From an uncultured Clostridia bacterium (lineage in GTDB: Bacteria > Bacillota > Clostridia > HGM11327): DNA of 6,027 nucleotides. The stretch spans positions 1-6,027 of the forward strand of contig CAJLXE010000107.1 in assembly GCA_905210525.1 (NCBI GenBank), in the 5' to 3' direction. Below the pieces are notes generated by a model, which saw only the letters and a list, made by a program, of their open reading frames with translations, had not been told where the DNA came from and searched no databases. Position numbers and translations under genes: made by a program. Below, piece after piece: positions 1 through 6,027 of this stretch (the stretch's first letter is position 1; every line of letters starts with the position of its first letter).

Positions 1-1205
1 AATCTGATTTGGCAGAAAGCGTTTGCGTTTATTTTGATGCAGCCGCTGTTTATCGTTACGGATGTTATATCCTGTCTGTCCAAAAATGCACCGCCTGCAA
101 TTTGTTTGATATCGTCTGACAGAACTACGTCTCCGGAACCGAAATGTCTTATCAGTATTCCGTTTATAACAACAGCACCTGAGCTGTCTACGCTACTTTT
201 ATTTTCAAATGACGTTTCTGCAAATGCGCGATTTCCTATTTCATTGATAGTGGAAGAATCTTCAAATACAACGTCTTTGAGTGTTATAACGCCAAAGAAG
301 CATTTGTCTCCTATTTTATTTACTGACGCAGGTATCCATACATATTCAACAGCCGTTTCGACGAAACACTCGGCTCCAAGCGCAACAACGGGCATATTGT
401 CTATTATGGAAGGTATCACAACTCTTGTTTGATTACCATTATATTTCGTTATTGTTACAGAAGAATTATTTTTTATGTATGAAAACTCATTCTGTATTAT
501 TTCTATTTTGAAACCTTTATTTTGTGCGAATTTTTCGGCATATGAACCTGCATAACATTTGACTGTTATTATATTGCACCCTGAGAATGCATTTGTATCA
601 ATATCTGTTACAGCGGCAGGGATACAAATCCATTTAAGAGAGTTCATATCCGAAAATGCATTGCTTCCTATATATGTACAGCCTGCGTTAACAGTCACGG
701 ATATTATGTCAGAACTACCTGAGAATGCGCCACCTGCAATCATGTGGATGTTTTCATACAGTGTAACGTTGCCGCTTGCATTGCATCCCACCAGTATATT
801 GCCTATAACTGCAAATCCGTTTTCGTCAAACATTGAGTTGAGTACATTTGTTCCCGAAAAAGCGTTTGTTCCTATGTATTTTATCGAATACTCATTTTCG
901 AACGTTACTTTTTTCAGAGATGCAACATTACTGAATGCATAATCTTCTATTTGGGTTACACACGAAGGAATATAAATCGATGTGGGTGTTTTACCTACAA
1001 AACATTCCTTACCTATTGCAGTTACCGGAGTACCGCCGATGTCGGAGGGGATAACGATATCCGTTGAATTGCCGTTATATTTATTCAATGTTATTTTGCC
1101 GTTATTTACGCTGTATGTCCATTCATAGCTGTTGTTTACAAGAATGTACTTAATACTGTTTTTGATTGCGTATTGTTCGGCGTAAGAGCCTGCATTACAT
1201 TTTAT
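1..1205 (-). pseudogene. Continuation of the LRR lipoprotein after a frameshift (401 codons, runs off left edge)
   Basis: On the minus strand, codons from 1203-1205 to 3-5 are open without a stop. They read IKCNAGSYAEQYAIKN, then WTYSVNNGKITLNKYNG, IVIPSDIGGTPVTAIG, SIYIPSCVTQIEDYAF and so on, the same LRR_5 module as the preceding frame. The first residues complete the motif that the upstream frame breaks off: FKGSSA then IKCNAGSYAE, compared with SIVIKCDAVSYAA and ITVKCYAGSYAE in other modules. There is no start codon or ribosome binding site near its beginning, so it is not an independent gene. It contains the end of module 5, all of module 6 (starting at W, 1119-1121) and about three quarters of module 7 (starting at F, 483-485). 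The gene's true end is outside the window. It is called a pseudogene fragment because of the broken frame; if the break is a sequencing error, this is simply the rest of an intact gene of at least about 1490 residues. Confidence 0.85.
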
Positions 1206-1208
1206 GCA
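1200..1208 (-). other. Frameshift site in the LRR lipoprotein gene
   Basis: The minus strand reads TCT GCA TAA AAT GTA ATG in the upstream frame, which gives a stop. Reading ATA AAA TGT AAT GCA GGC from the last base of GCA restores the conserved IKC(N/H/D)...SYAE motif. A net loss of one base (or gain of two) explains the change; a seven-base loss would also restore the usual spacing to that motif. No X-XXY-YYZ slippery heptamer precedes the stop, so programmed frameshifting is unlikely. Confidence 0.8.
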
Positions 1209-4200
1209 GACGAGCCTTTGAATATGTCGTTTCCTATGGATACTACCGAGTCCGGAATATATACCCATTCAAGGCTCGGGGTTTCGGCAAATGCTTCAGA
1301 ATCAATTTTTATGCATCCGTCGTTAATGGTAAGCGAGGTTATTTTGTGGTTTGCATTGAATGCGCTTCCGGATAATATTTTTATGCTGTCGGGCAGATTT
1401 ACGTTGCCGCCTATGGTACTTCTTGTAATAACGGAGCCTATTACAGATAATCCGTTACTGCCCATGTTTGTTTTGTTTTCAAATATTGTGCCTTTAAACG
1501 CATCCTTTTCGATATGTTCAATAACGGAAGCGTCTTCAAACAGAACGGTTTCGAGGGAAGCTCCGCATATGTTTGCTCCTATTTTTGTTATGCTTGACGG
1601 TACATAAATAAACGTTATGTTCTTATCTGCAAAGCATTTTGAGCATATACTGATAACCTCATATCCTTCAATAAATCTCGGAAGGGATATCTTTGATTCT
1701 GTGCCGAGATAGCTTGTCAGTACGGCAAATTTTTTCCCGTTTACGGAAACGGTTGAGAACTTGAATACGTTATCGGTAAGCTCGTATTTTAACTTGTTAA
1801 GTTCGGCATATTCCATGGGAGCAGATTTATTGTGGCACTTTATGACTATGCCTTTATTATCTCCCGTTATCATATCGGGTGCGATATCGGTAACGCCGTC
1901 CGGAATATATATCCATTCCATAGAAACTGTATTATTGAATGCACGTGCGCCTATTGAAATACAACCTTCATTTATTGTTAGGGATGTAACGCTGTTATTG
2001 TCAAATGAACCTCCGCAAATGCGTTTTATATAATAAGGCAATTCTACGGAACCTTCGGCATCGCATTTTATTAAAAATCCGTTTATTTGATATATTCCGT
2101 CTGTACAGTTAAGCGCATCAAAATAAGGCGTATTTGAAAATACGTTATCGCCTATTGATAATATGCTTGAAGTATCTTCAAATACTATGCTATTAAGAAA
2201 TGTTATTCCTTCAAATGCATGACTGCCTATACTGCGAATACTCATTGGTATATATACTGAAGTTATTTCTGTGCCGGTAAAACAGTAGTTGCCGATTGCT
2301 GTCACGGGCATACCGTGCATGTGAGAAGGTATTACAACATCGCTTGAATAGCCGTTGTATGCCGTAAGCGTGATTTCATTTTCGGTTGTAACATACGTCC
2401 ATTCGTCATATTCGGCTGTTTTGTATTTATAACCGTTTTTTCGGGCATATTTTTCTGCATATGAGTTCATGTGACAGCCTATGTAGGCCTTATCCGAGCC
2501 GTCGAGAATATGCTCCTGTATATCTGTTACTCCGTCCGGAATATATACCCATGTAAGATTTTCGCATGAGGCGAAAGCTCTCTCACTTATTAAAGAACAG
2601 CTTTCGGGCACATAAATGATTGCTACGGATGATTTATAAAATGCCATCGGTCCTATTATTTTTACATTGTCCGGAATATTGGCTTCTTCTTTTCCTGTGT
2701 AGCTGACCAGTGTGTTATTTATTATTAACATACCCGTATCTTTCGACATAATTGCTTCGTAAAGCGTGCCGTAAAATGCCTGAGCTCCTATATATTCAAG
2801 TTTGGTGACATCATCAAAGTGCACATCTTCAAGTGAAGACACAGAGTAAGCGAACATATCTTCAATTCTTGTTACCGTAGCCGGAATTGTGATTTCGCAT
2901 ATTCCGCTGTTGCGTATGGATTTGATTGATTTTACTGTATAATCGCCTATTTTTGAGGGAACGGTGACGTTTTTCTGCGAACCTGTATAGTTAAGCAGAA
3001 TTGCCGTCATATCATCATCGTTGAGAATATAGTCCCAATAATATACAGTTTCTACTGCCATGCCATTTCGCTGAGCAAAGCTTGCGGCATAAGATACAGC
3101 ATCGCATTTGATAACAATGGATTTATTGTTTTCAAACATTGCCATTTTGAGAGACGTTATACTGTTGGGTATGTATATCCATTGTATGTTGCCGCACAAA
3201 GCGAGCATATCATCTGCAAATTGAGTACAGCCCTCGTTGAATGTTATGCTTGTTACGTCGCTCGAAAATGCGTGTCCGGATACAACTTTGATATATTCGG
3301 GAAGAGTAATATTTCCGCTTCCGAAATGTTTTGTGAGAATTGAGCCTATAACGGACATATCGTCTTTTACGTTTGTTTTATTCTCAAATTCGGTGTTTTT
3401 GAATGCATCTGTCCCTATGCTGTTTATTTTGTTTACATCTTCAAAATAAACCTCTGAAAGACTGCTTATGCCGTCTGCAAATGAGGAATTTATTACTGAT
3501 ATGGTTTTAGGTATAAAGATCTTGTTCGGCTTTGTATTTATGAAAACACATTCTCCGCCGCCCAGTTCTTGTACGGGGTAAGAATCAATGCTCGAAATTA
3601 TTCTTACATTTTTTGATGTACCGGTATATTTTGTTATTATTGCCATATCGTTTTTTACTTTATAATCCCATGCGCCTTCTTCGCCTATGATTTCGTAAAA
3701 AAACGACTTCTGCAAAGCGTATTTTTCAGCTGTTGAGCCGGAGTGGCACTTTATGTATCCGTTGTAGGAAGAAAACATATCCGCATCGGAAAATTGAGCT
3801 GTTTTTGATTCGATTTGTACACATTCCACGGAGGAATTATAAAATTCGGCAGGTTCTATCAAATTAAAATTTTCGTGGAAAATTGCTTTTTGAGCAGTTA
3901 CATTCTCAAAAGCGCCGGGCGCTATTGAAGTAATTTTCTGAGGTATTTCAATAATGCCTTTTTCATTTGGAACGGCTCTGACAACAAATTTTCCTATGAA
4001 AAGCGTTTCGCCTTTATCTTCGGATAATGTTTTTTCCGCAGGCGTATTGCCGATGATTCTGTAACCTATGCTTTCTATGGCGTCGGGATTTTCAAATACA
4101 ATTTCTGCGAGAGTTTCAACATTGTAGCACATATACGCTCCGAGCGACTTTACGGTTTGAGGTATATAAAGTGAAGTTATGCGTATATCTGCACTTGCAA

Positions 4201-4471
4201 AACAATATATTCCTACGCCTGTGACGGGAATATTGTTTATTTCGGACGGAATACGCACATCTTCCTGAGTGCCTACGTATCTTGTGAGAGTAATTTCACC
4301 GTTATTTATTGTATATTCAAAATCAATCAGTTCGCCTGGGGCGAGTGACGACGTCGGTGTTGAGTCGGAGGATGGAGCAGACGTCTTATCTGCTGAAAAA
4401 AAGCATCCCGATGCTAAGCAGGAAACAACGGCGCACATTAATAAAGCTGCCAAAATTCCTCTTATTTTCAT
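1202..4471 (-). CDS. BspA-like leucine-rich-repeat lipoprotein, N-terminal 1089 residues (frame broken at 3' end)
   Basis: The protein opens with a lipoprotein signal peptide: MKIR, a hydrophobic run GILAALLMCAVVSCLA, then lipobox ASGC with the likely lipidated Cys at residue 23. VVSC ending at C18 is a weaker alternative. A Ser/Thr/Pro/Asp-rich linker (about 24-48) follows. The rest is tandem LRR_5 (BspA / Treponema pallidum LRR type) repeats with motifs such as ITSLYIPQTVKSLG, AFKNTEFENK, LTINEGCISIGARAF, WVYIPDGVTDI and SYAEKYARKNGYKY. These fall in modules starting at about residues 51, 268, 479, 691 and 903. The protein should sit on the outer face of the membrane; relatives bind host proteins or other cells, but no ligand can be read from this sequence. 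The frame stops at TAA (1202-1204) partway through a conserved repeat motif, and the missing continuation lies immediately downstream in another frame. The 1089-residue product is therefore probably not the natural end. It has its own promoter and follows the rhaA terminator. Confidence 0.88.
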   Translation of the reverse strand: MKIRGILAALLMCAVVSCLASGCFFSADKTSAPSSDSTPTSSLAPGELIDFEYTINNGEITLTRYVGTQEDVRIPSEINNIPVTGVGIYCFASADIRITSLYIPQTVKSLGAYMCYNVETLAEIVFENPDAIESIGYRIIGNTPAEKTLSEDKGETLFIGKFVVRAVPNEKGIIEIPQKITSIAPGAFENVTAQKAIFHENFNLIEPAEFYNSSVECVQIESKTAQFSDADMFSSYNGYIKCHSGSTAEKYALQKSFFYEIIGEEGAWDYKVKNDMAIITKYTGTSKNVRIISSIDSYPVQELGGGECVFINTKPNKIFIPKTISVINSSFADGISSLSEVYFEDVNKINSIGTDAFKNTEFENKTNVKDDMSVIGSILTKHFGSGNITLPEYIKVVSGHAFSSDVTSITFNEGCTQFADDMLALCGNIQWIYIPNSITSLKMAMFENNKSIVIKCDAVSYAASFAQRNGMAVETVYYWDYILNDDDMTAILLNYTGSQKNVTVPSKIGDYTVKSIKSIRNSGICEITIPATVTRIEDMFAYSVSSLEDVHFDDVTKLEYIGAQAFYGTLYEAIMSKDTGMLIINNTLVSYTGKEEANIPDNVKIIGPMAFYKSSVAIIYVPESCSLISERAFASCENLTWVYIPDGVTDIQEHILDGSDKAYIGCHMNSYAEKYARKNGYKYKTAEYDEWTYVTTENEITLTAYNGYSSDVVIPSHMHGMPVTAIGNYCFTGTEITSVYIPMSIRSIGSHAFEGITFLNSIVFEDTSSILSIGDNVFSNTPYFDALNCTDGIYQINGFLIKCDAEGSVELPYYIKRICGGSFDNNSVTSLTINEGCISIGARAFNNTVSMEWIYIPDGVTDIAPDMITGDNKGIVIKCHNKSAPMEYAELNKLKYELTDNVFKFSTVSVNGKKFAVLTSYLGTESKISLPRFIEGYEVISICSKCFADKNITFIYVPSSITKIGANICGASLETVLFEDASVIEHIEKDAFKGTIFENKTNMGSNGLSVIGSVITRSTIGGNVNLPDSIKILSGSAFNANHKITSLTINDGCIKIDSEAFAETPSLEWVYIPDSVVSIGNDIFKGSSA

Positions 4472-4485
4472 GTTTTATAATCATT

Positions 4486-4491
4486 TCCTTT
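4486..4491 (-). promoter_or_regulatory. Ribosome binding site of the LRR lipoprotein gene
   Basis: The minus strand reads AAAGGA within ACGAAAGGAAATG, almost the same sequence as the rhaA site. It is 14 bases from the ATG at 4471, longer than the usual 7-9. An ATG closer to it (4482-4484) is out of frame. An in-frame TAA lies two codons before the 4471 ATG, so no earlier start exists in this frame, and the signal sequence begins directly at 4471. Confidence 0.65.
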
Positions 4492-4499
4492 CGTAAGTG

Positions 4500-4512
4500 G
4501 GAACATTGTTCC
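4500..4512. repeat. Small palindrome overlapping the predicted -10 box
   Basis: The plus strand reads GGAACATTGTTCC, with perfect 5-base arms GGAAC/GTTCC around a 3-base centre. It covers the predicted -10 box and runs to about the expected start of transcription of the lipoprotein gene. This is a position where a repressor could act, but the arms are short and the palindrome could be chance. No matching regulator gene is in the window. Confidence 0.35.
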
Positions 4513-4532
4513 GTTTTCTTCTGCGGTGTCAA
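4505..4532 (-). promoter_or_regulatory. Probable sigma-A-type promoter of the LRR lipoprotein gene
   Basis: The minus strand has a perfect -35 box TTGACA (4527-4532), a 16-base spacer, and AACAAT (4505-4510), which matches the -10 consensus TATAAT at four of six positions. Transcription would start near 4498, giving a leader of roughly 25-30 bases that contains the ribosome binding site. The -35 box lies in the U-rich tail of the rhaA terminator, which would separate the lipoprotein gene's expression from the rhamnose operon. The -10 is weak, so this remains a prediction. Confidence 0.5.
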
Positions 4533-4533
4533 A

Positions 4534-4581
4534 ACAAAACAAGGAGTAACTCCCGAGTGCAATCGTTACGCCTTGTTTTGT
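4534..4581 (-). terminator. Rho-independent terminator after rhaA
   Basis: A 17-base inverted repeat (4534-4550 with 4565-4581) has one mismatch (4544 opposite 4571) and a 14-base loop (4551-4564). On the minus strand the arms are ACAAAACAAGGCGTAAC and GTTACTCCTTGTTTTGT. The transcript then continues TTTTGACACC, so the 3' arm and tail form a U-rich run (TTGTTTTGTTTTG). It starts 29 bases after the rhaA stop and points the right way to end the rhamnose transcript. In the plus direction the hairpin is followed by TCCGCTTA, which is not U-rich, so termination should be one-way. Confidence 0.85.
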
Positions 4582-4610
4582 CCGCTTATAATGTTCTTAG
4601 TTCAGACGTT

Positions 4611-5861
4611 TTATCTGCAGGAAAGAACTTCCTTTTCATATTGTTTTACTTCGTTGAGCCATGCTTCGCGTACAGGCACATCCATCATTTCGCAGTAATA
4701 ATCCCATACAGCACAGAAAGGATATGTTTTGAGTTCCTCAACCAAAGCGAGTCTTGATGTGTAATCGCCGCTCAATTCTATTTCGGTAAGCAGGGCAGAA
4801 GGTTCCAGACAAGCTTTAAGCAAAGCCTTTATCATATTTCTTGTACCTATTGTCCATGCAGCTATTCTGTTTATAGATGCGTCAAAGAAATCGAGTCCTA
4901 TATGTGTTCTGTCAACGAGGTTTGTTCTTATAAGGTTCTGCGCTATTGCGTTAAGCTCATCGTCAAGAATAACAACATGGTCACTGTCCCATCTTACCGG
5001 TCTGCTTACGTGGAGAAGAAGCTCTTTTGTAAACATAAGAACGGAGGATATTTTATCGGATATCACTTCTGTGGGATGGAAATGACCTGCGTCAAGGCAG
5101 CAAGCAATTCCTCTTGTTGCGGCATATCCGAGCATAAATTCCGTTGAGCTTACTGTATAGCTTTCGGCGCCTATACCGAATACTTTGCATTCAAGTGCGT
5201 TGAGGTTGTATTGTTCACCGGATTTGTCCGCAAATACTTTATCAAGTGCTTCAGCCATTCTGCGTCTGGGTGCTTCTCTGTCATACGGCGTATCCTTGTA
5301 GCCGTCCGGAAACCAGAAATTTGTTACTGCTTTATTTGACAGCTCTTTACCGAAATATTCACCTATTTTTCTTGAACGGATGCAGTGATCTATCCAGAAA
5401 TTTCTTACCTTTTCATCACTGCTCGATATTGTGAATCCGCTCTCAGACATGGAATGTGAGAAGCACGTAGGGTTAAAGTCAAGCCCCATTCTGCGCTCTC
5501 TTGCCCAGTCAACCCAACCTGCATAATGGCGAGGTTCAATTTCATCGAGATCTATTTTTTCGTCGGTATCCGCATATATCGCATGAAGATTAAGTCTGTG
5601 TCTGCCGGGAATAAGCGATGTTGCTTTATCTATATCCATTCGAAGCTCATCTATATTGCGAGCTCTGCCGGGGTAATTGCCGGTGGTTTGTATGCCGCCG
5701 GTAAGTGCGTTATCCTTGAACAAAAATCCGGAAACATCGTCTCCCTGCCAGCAGTTTATGGAAATCGGGATATTTTTAACTCTTTCAATTGCGGCGTCTG
5801 TATCTACACCTATGGATGCATAAGCTTCTTTTGCAAGCTCATAAGCTTTATTTATACTCAT
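4611..5861 (-). CDS. rhaA: L-rhamnose isomerase
   Basis: This is a complete 416-residue protein, the normal length for RhaA (about 415-420). It interconverts L-rhamnose and L-rhamnulose, the first step of rhamnose catabolism, as a cytoplasmic metal-dependent (Mn2+) TIM-barrel enzyme. Sequence blocks typical of RhaA run in order: CWQGDDVSGF (37-46), GGIQTTGNYPG (55-65), LIPGRHRLNLHAIY (83-96), GLDFNPTCFSH (126-136), FWIDHC (155-160), FGIGAESYTV (228-237), CLDAGHFHPTEVISDK (255-270), HVSRPVRWDSDHV (284-296) and GLDFFDASINRIAAW (322-336). The positions matching metal ligands of the E. coli enzyme are all kept: E224, D257, H284 and D324 at one site, and H260, D292 and D294 at the catalytic site. 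I see no frameshift or missing motif. The ATG is supported by AAAGGA 8 bases upstream. It follows probable rhaB by 31 bases and is followed by a strong terminator, so it is the last gene of its transcript. Correspondence to E. coli residues is from memory of the family. Confidence 0.97.
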   Translation of the reverse strand: MSINKAYELAKEAYASIGVDTDAAIERVKNIPISINCWQGDDVSGFLFKDNALTGGIQTTGNYPGRARNIDELRMDIDKATSLIPGRHRLNLHAIYADTDEKIDLDEIEPRHYAGWVDWARERRMGLDFNPTCFSHSMSESGFTISSSDEKVRNFWIDHCIRSRKIGEYFGKELSNKAVTNFWFPDGYKDTPYDREAPRRRMAEALDKVFADKSGEQYNLNALECKVFGIGAESYTVSSTEFMLGYAATRGIACCLDAGHFHPTEVISDKISSVLMFTKELLLHVSRPVRWDSDHVVILDDELNAIAQNLIRTNLVDRTHIGLDFFDASINRIAAWTIGTRNMIKALLKACLEPSALLTEIELSGDYTSRLALVEELKTYPFCAVWDYYCEMMDVPVREAWLNEVKQYEKEVLSCR

Positions 5862-5869
5862 AATAATAT

Positions 5870-5875
5870 TCCTTT
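5870..5875 (-). promoter_or_regulatory. Ribosome binding site of rhaA
   Basis: The minus strand reads AAAGGA, within GCGAAAGGAATATT, 8 bases before the ATG at 5861. This is good Shine-Dalgarno spacing and fixes the rhaA start. The 31-base gap after rhaB holds this site and no evident terminator or promoter, so the two genes are probably cotranscribed. Confidence 0.8.
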
Positions 5876-5892
5876 CGCGTTGTTTTTAATCA

Positions 5893-6027
5893 TTATTTTC
5901 CTAAAATACCGAGATATTCTTCGTAATGTGTATCCCACAGTGCGGTATCTTCGGGTTCATATATGCAGTAATCGGCTGAATTTGCAATGATTTCTCTTGC
6001 CTCGGCAAGGTCTTTTATTTCGCCGAG
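5893..6027 (-). CDS. rhaB: Probable rhamnulokinase, C-terminal end only (partial at right edge)
   Basis: Only the last 44 codons and the TAA stop are inside the window; the frame is open to the right edge. The tail begins LGEIKDLAEAREIIANS and goes on to YEPEDTALWD. It follows the usual ending of FGGY-family sugar kinases of the rhamnulokinase type in Firmicutes: a 'G.I.(D/S)L.EAR..I..S' helix, then 'YEP.D...W...Y..(F/Y)L'. The family phosphorylates L-rhamnulose with ATP to give L-rhamnulose 1-phosphate in the cytoplasm. The catalytic and sugar-binding regions lie outside the window, so the call rests on this short tail plus the rhamnose isomerase gene 31 bases downstream on the same strand, the classic rhaB-rhaA order. 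Another FGGY kinase, such as a xylulokinase or fuculokinase relative, cannot be excluded from the tail alone. Confidence 0.72.
   Translation of the reverse strand, partial: LGEIKDLAEAREIIANSADYCIYEPEDTALWDTHYEEYLGILGK

Larger units (their letters stand above)
1..4321 (-). repeat. Tandem array of seven ~212-residue (~636-base) LRR modules
   Basis: Each module starts with an aromatic residue in a (W/F).(Y/F)...NN..IT(L/I)..Y.G pattern. It then runs through IPS.I...PV..IG..CF, YIP.S(V/I)..IG, (V/L).FED...I..IG..AF..T, (V/I)IG.I(L/I)......GN(V/I).LP..IK.I.G.AF, (L/V)TIN.GC..I...AF, W(V/I)YIPD.VT.I and IKC...SYAEKYA..NG. Module spans are 3671-4321, 3038-3670, 2402-3037, 1766-2401, 1122-1765 (contains the frameshift), 486-1121, and 1-485 (partial). 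Spacings between module starts are 217, 211, 212 and 212 residues, then 644 bases across the frameshift, then exactly 212 residues. Module 1 is the most divergent. The tail SYAEKYA..NG, often seen once near the end of clostridial BspA proteins, recurs in every module, so the whole domain appears to be the unit of duplication. Confidence 0.85.

Noticed and set aside
1..1205. A separate LRR gene starting after the stop at 1202
   Set aside because: The frame has no initiation codon or ribosome binding site near its beginning, and its first residues complete the motif cut off in the upstream frame.
1200..1215. Programmed -1 ribosomal frameshifting joining the two LRR frames
   Set aside because: The shift needed is formally -1 at GCA just before TAA, but there is no slippery heptamer and no Shine-Dalgarno-like stimulator immediately before it. 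I also noticed no obvious hairpin just downstream. LRR lipoproteins are not known for this mechanism.
34..1607. Several plus-strand open frames of 69-144 codons opposite the LRR gene
   Set aside because: They lie antisense to strongly recognisable repeat-protein coding sequence, lack convincing ribosome binding sites, and their Ser/Thr/Ile/Pro-rich translations recur because the opposite strand is repetitive.
4474..4479. TATAAA just before the LRR start codon as an alternative -10 box
   Set aside because: Transcription from it would begin at or after the ATG and skip the ribosome binding site, so the upstream TTGACA/AACAAT pair is the better candidate.
4506..4520. Catabolite-repression (cre)-like site AAGAAAACGGAACAA on the minus strand, in the promoter of the LRR gene
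   Set aside because: Compared with the consensus WTGNAANCGNWNNCW it fails at two conserved positions, including one of the outer palindrome bases. The match is too weak to annotate.
4551..4564. Riboswitch, T-box or other structured leader in the rhaA-lipoprotein gap
   Set aside because: The gap is 139 bases and is accounted for by the terminator, promoter and ribosome binding site. No conserved riboswitch or T-box motif is visible in the 14-base loop or around it.
4269..5990. Plus-strand open frames opposite rhaA and the lipoprotein start
   Set aside because: They overlap the full-length RhaA gene and the signal-peptide region on the other strand and resemble no protein family I recognise.

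Overview
The window is AT-rich bacterial DNA in which every supportable gene lies on the minus strand, so it reads right to left. The 'GAAAGGA' ribosome binding sites, the BspA-type (LRR_5) leucine-rich-repeat lipoprotein and the closeness of the RhaA protein to its enterobacterial and clostridial relatives suggest a gut-associated anaerobic Firmicute of the class Clostridia. That taxonomic placement is an inference from style and gene content, and no marker gene proves it.

Right part (about 4611-6027): the end of an L-rhamnose catabolic operon. The last 44 residues of a probable rhamnulokinase (RhaB) enter from the right edge. After 31 bases comes a complete, apparently intact L-rhamnose isomerase (RhaA, 416 residues) with its own ribosome binding site. 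Together they would carry out L-rhamnose -> L-rhamnulose -> L-rhamnulose 1-phosphate in the cytoplasm. The aldolase, transporter and regulator are not in view. A strong hairpin with a U-rich tail 29 bases after rhaA closes this transcript.

Middle (4472-4610): a compact 139-base intergenic region. It holds the rhaA terminator, a probable sigma-A-type promoter whose perfect TTGACA box sits inside the terminator's U-rich tail, a small palindrome over the -10 box, and a ribosome binding site for the next gene.

Left part (1-4471): one very large gene for a secreted lipoprotein made of tandem BspA-like leucine-rich-repeat modules. Each module is about 212 residues (about 636 bases), and seven are visible, the seventh cut by the window edge. 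The reading frame is broken once, near 1202-1208. The first 1089 residues are in one frame, and the following 401 codons, clearly the same protein, are open in another frame up to the left edge. The break is either a real inactivating indel or a sequencing/assembly error.

I found no RNA genes, mobile elements, CRISPR arrays or plus-strand genes. The plus-strand open frames facing these genes look like shadows. I do not see a new multi-gene system. The most notable items are the highly regular super-repeat architecture and its frameshift.
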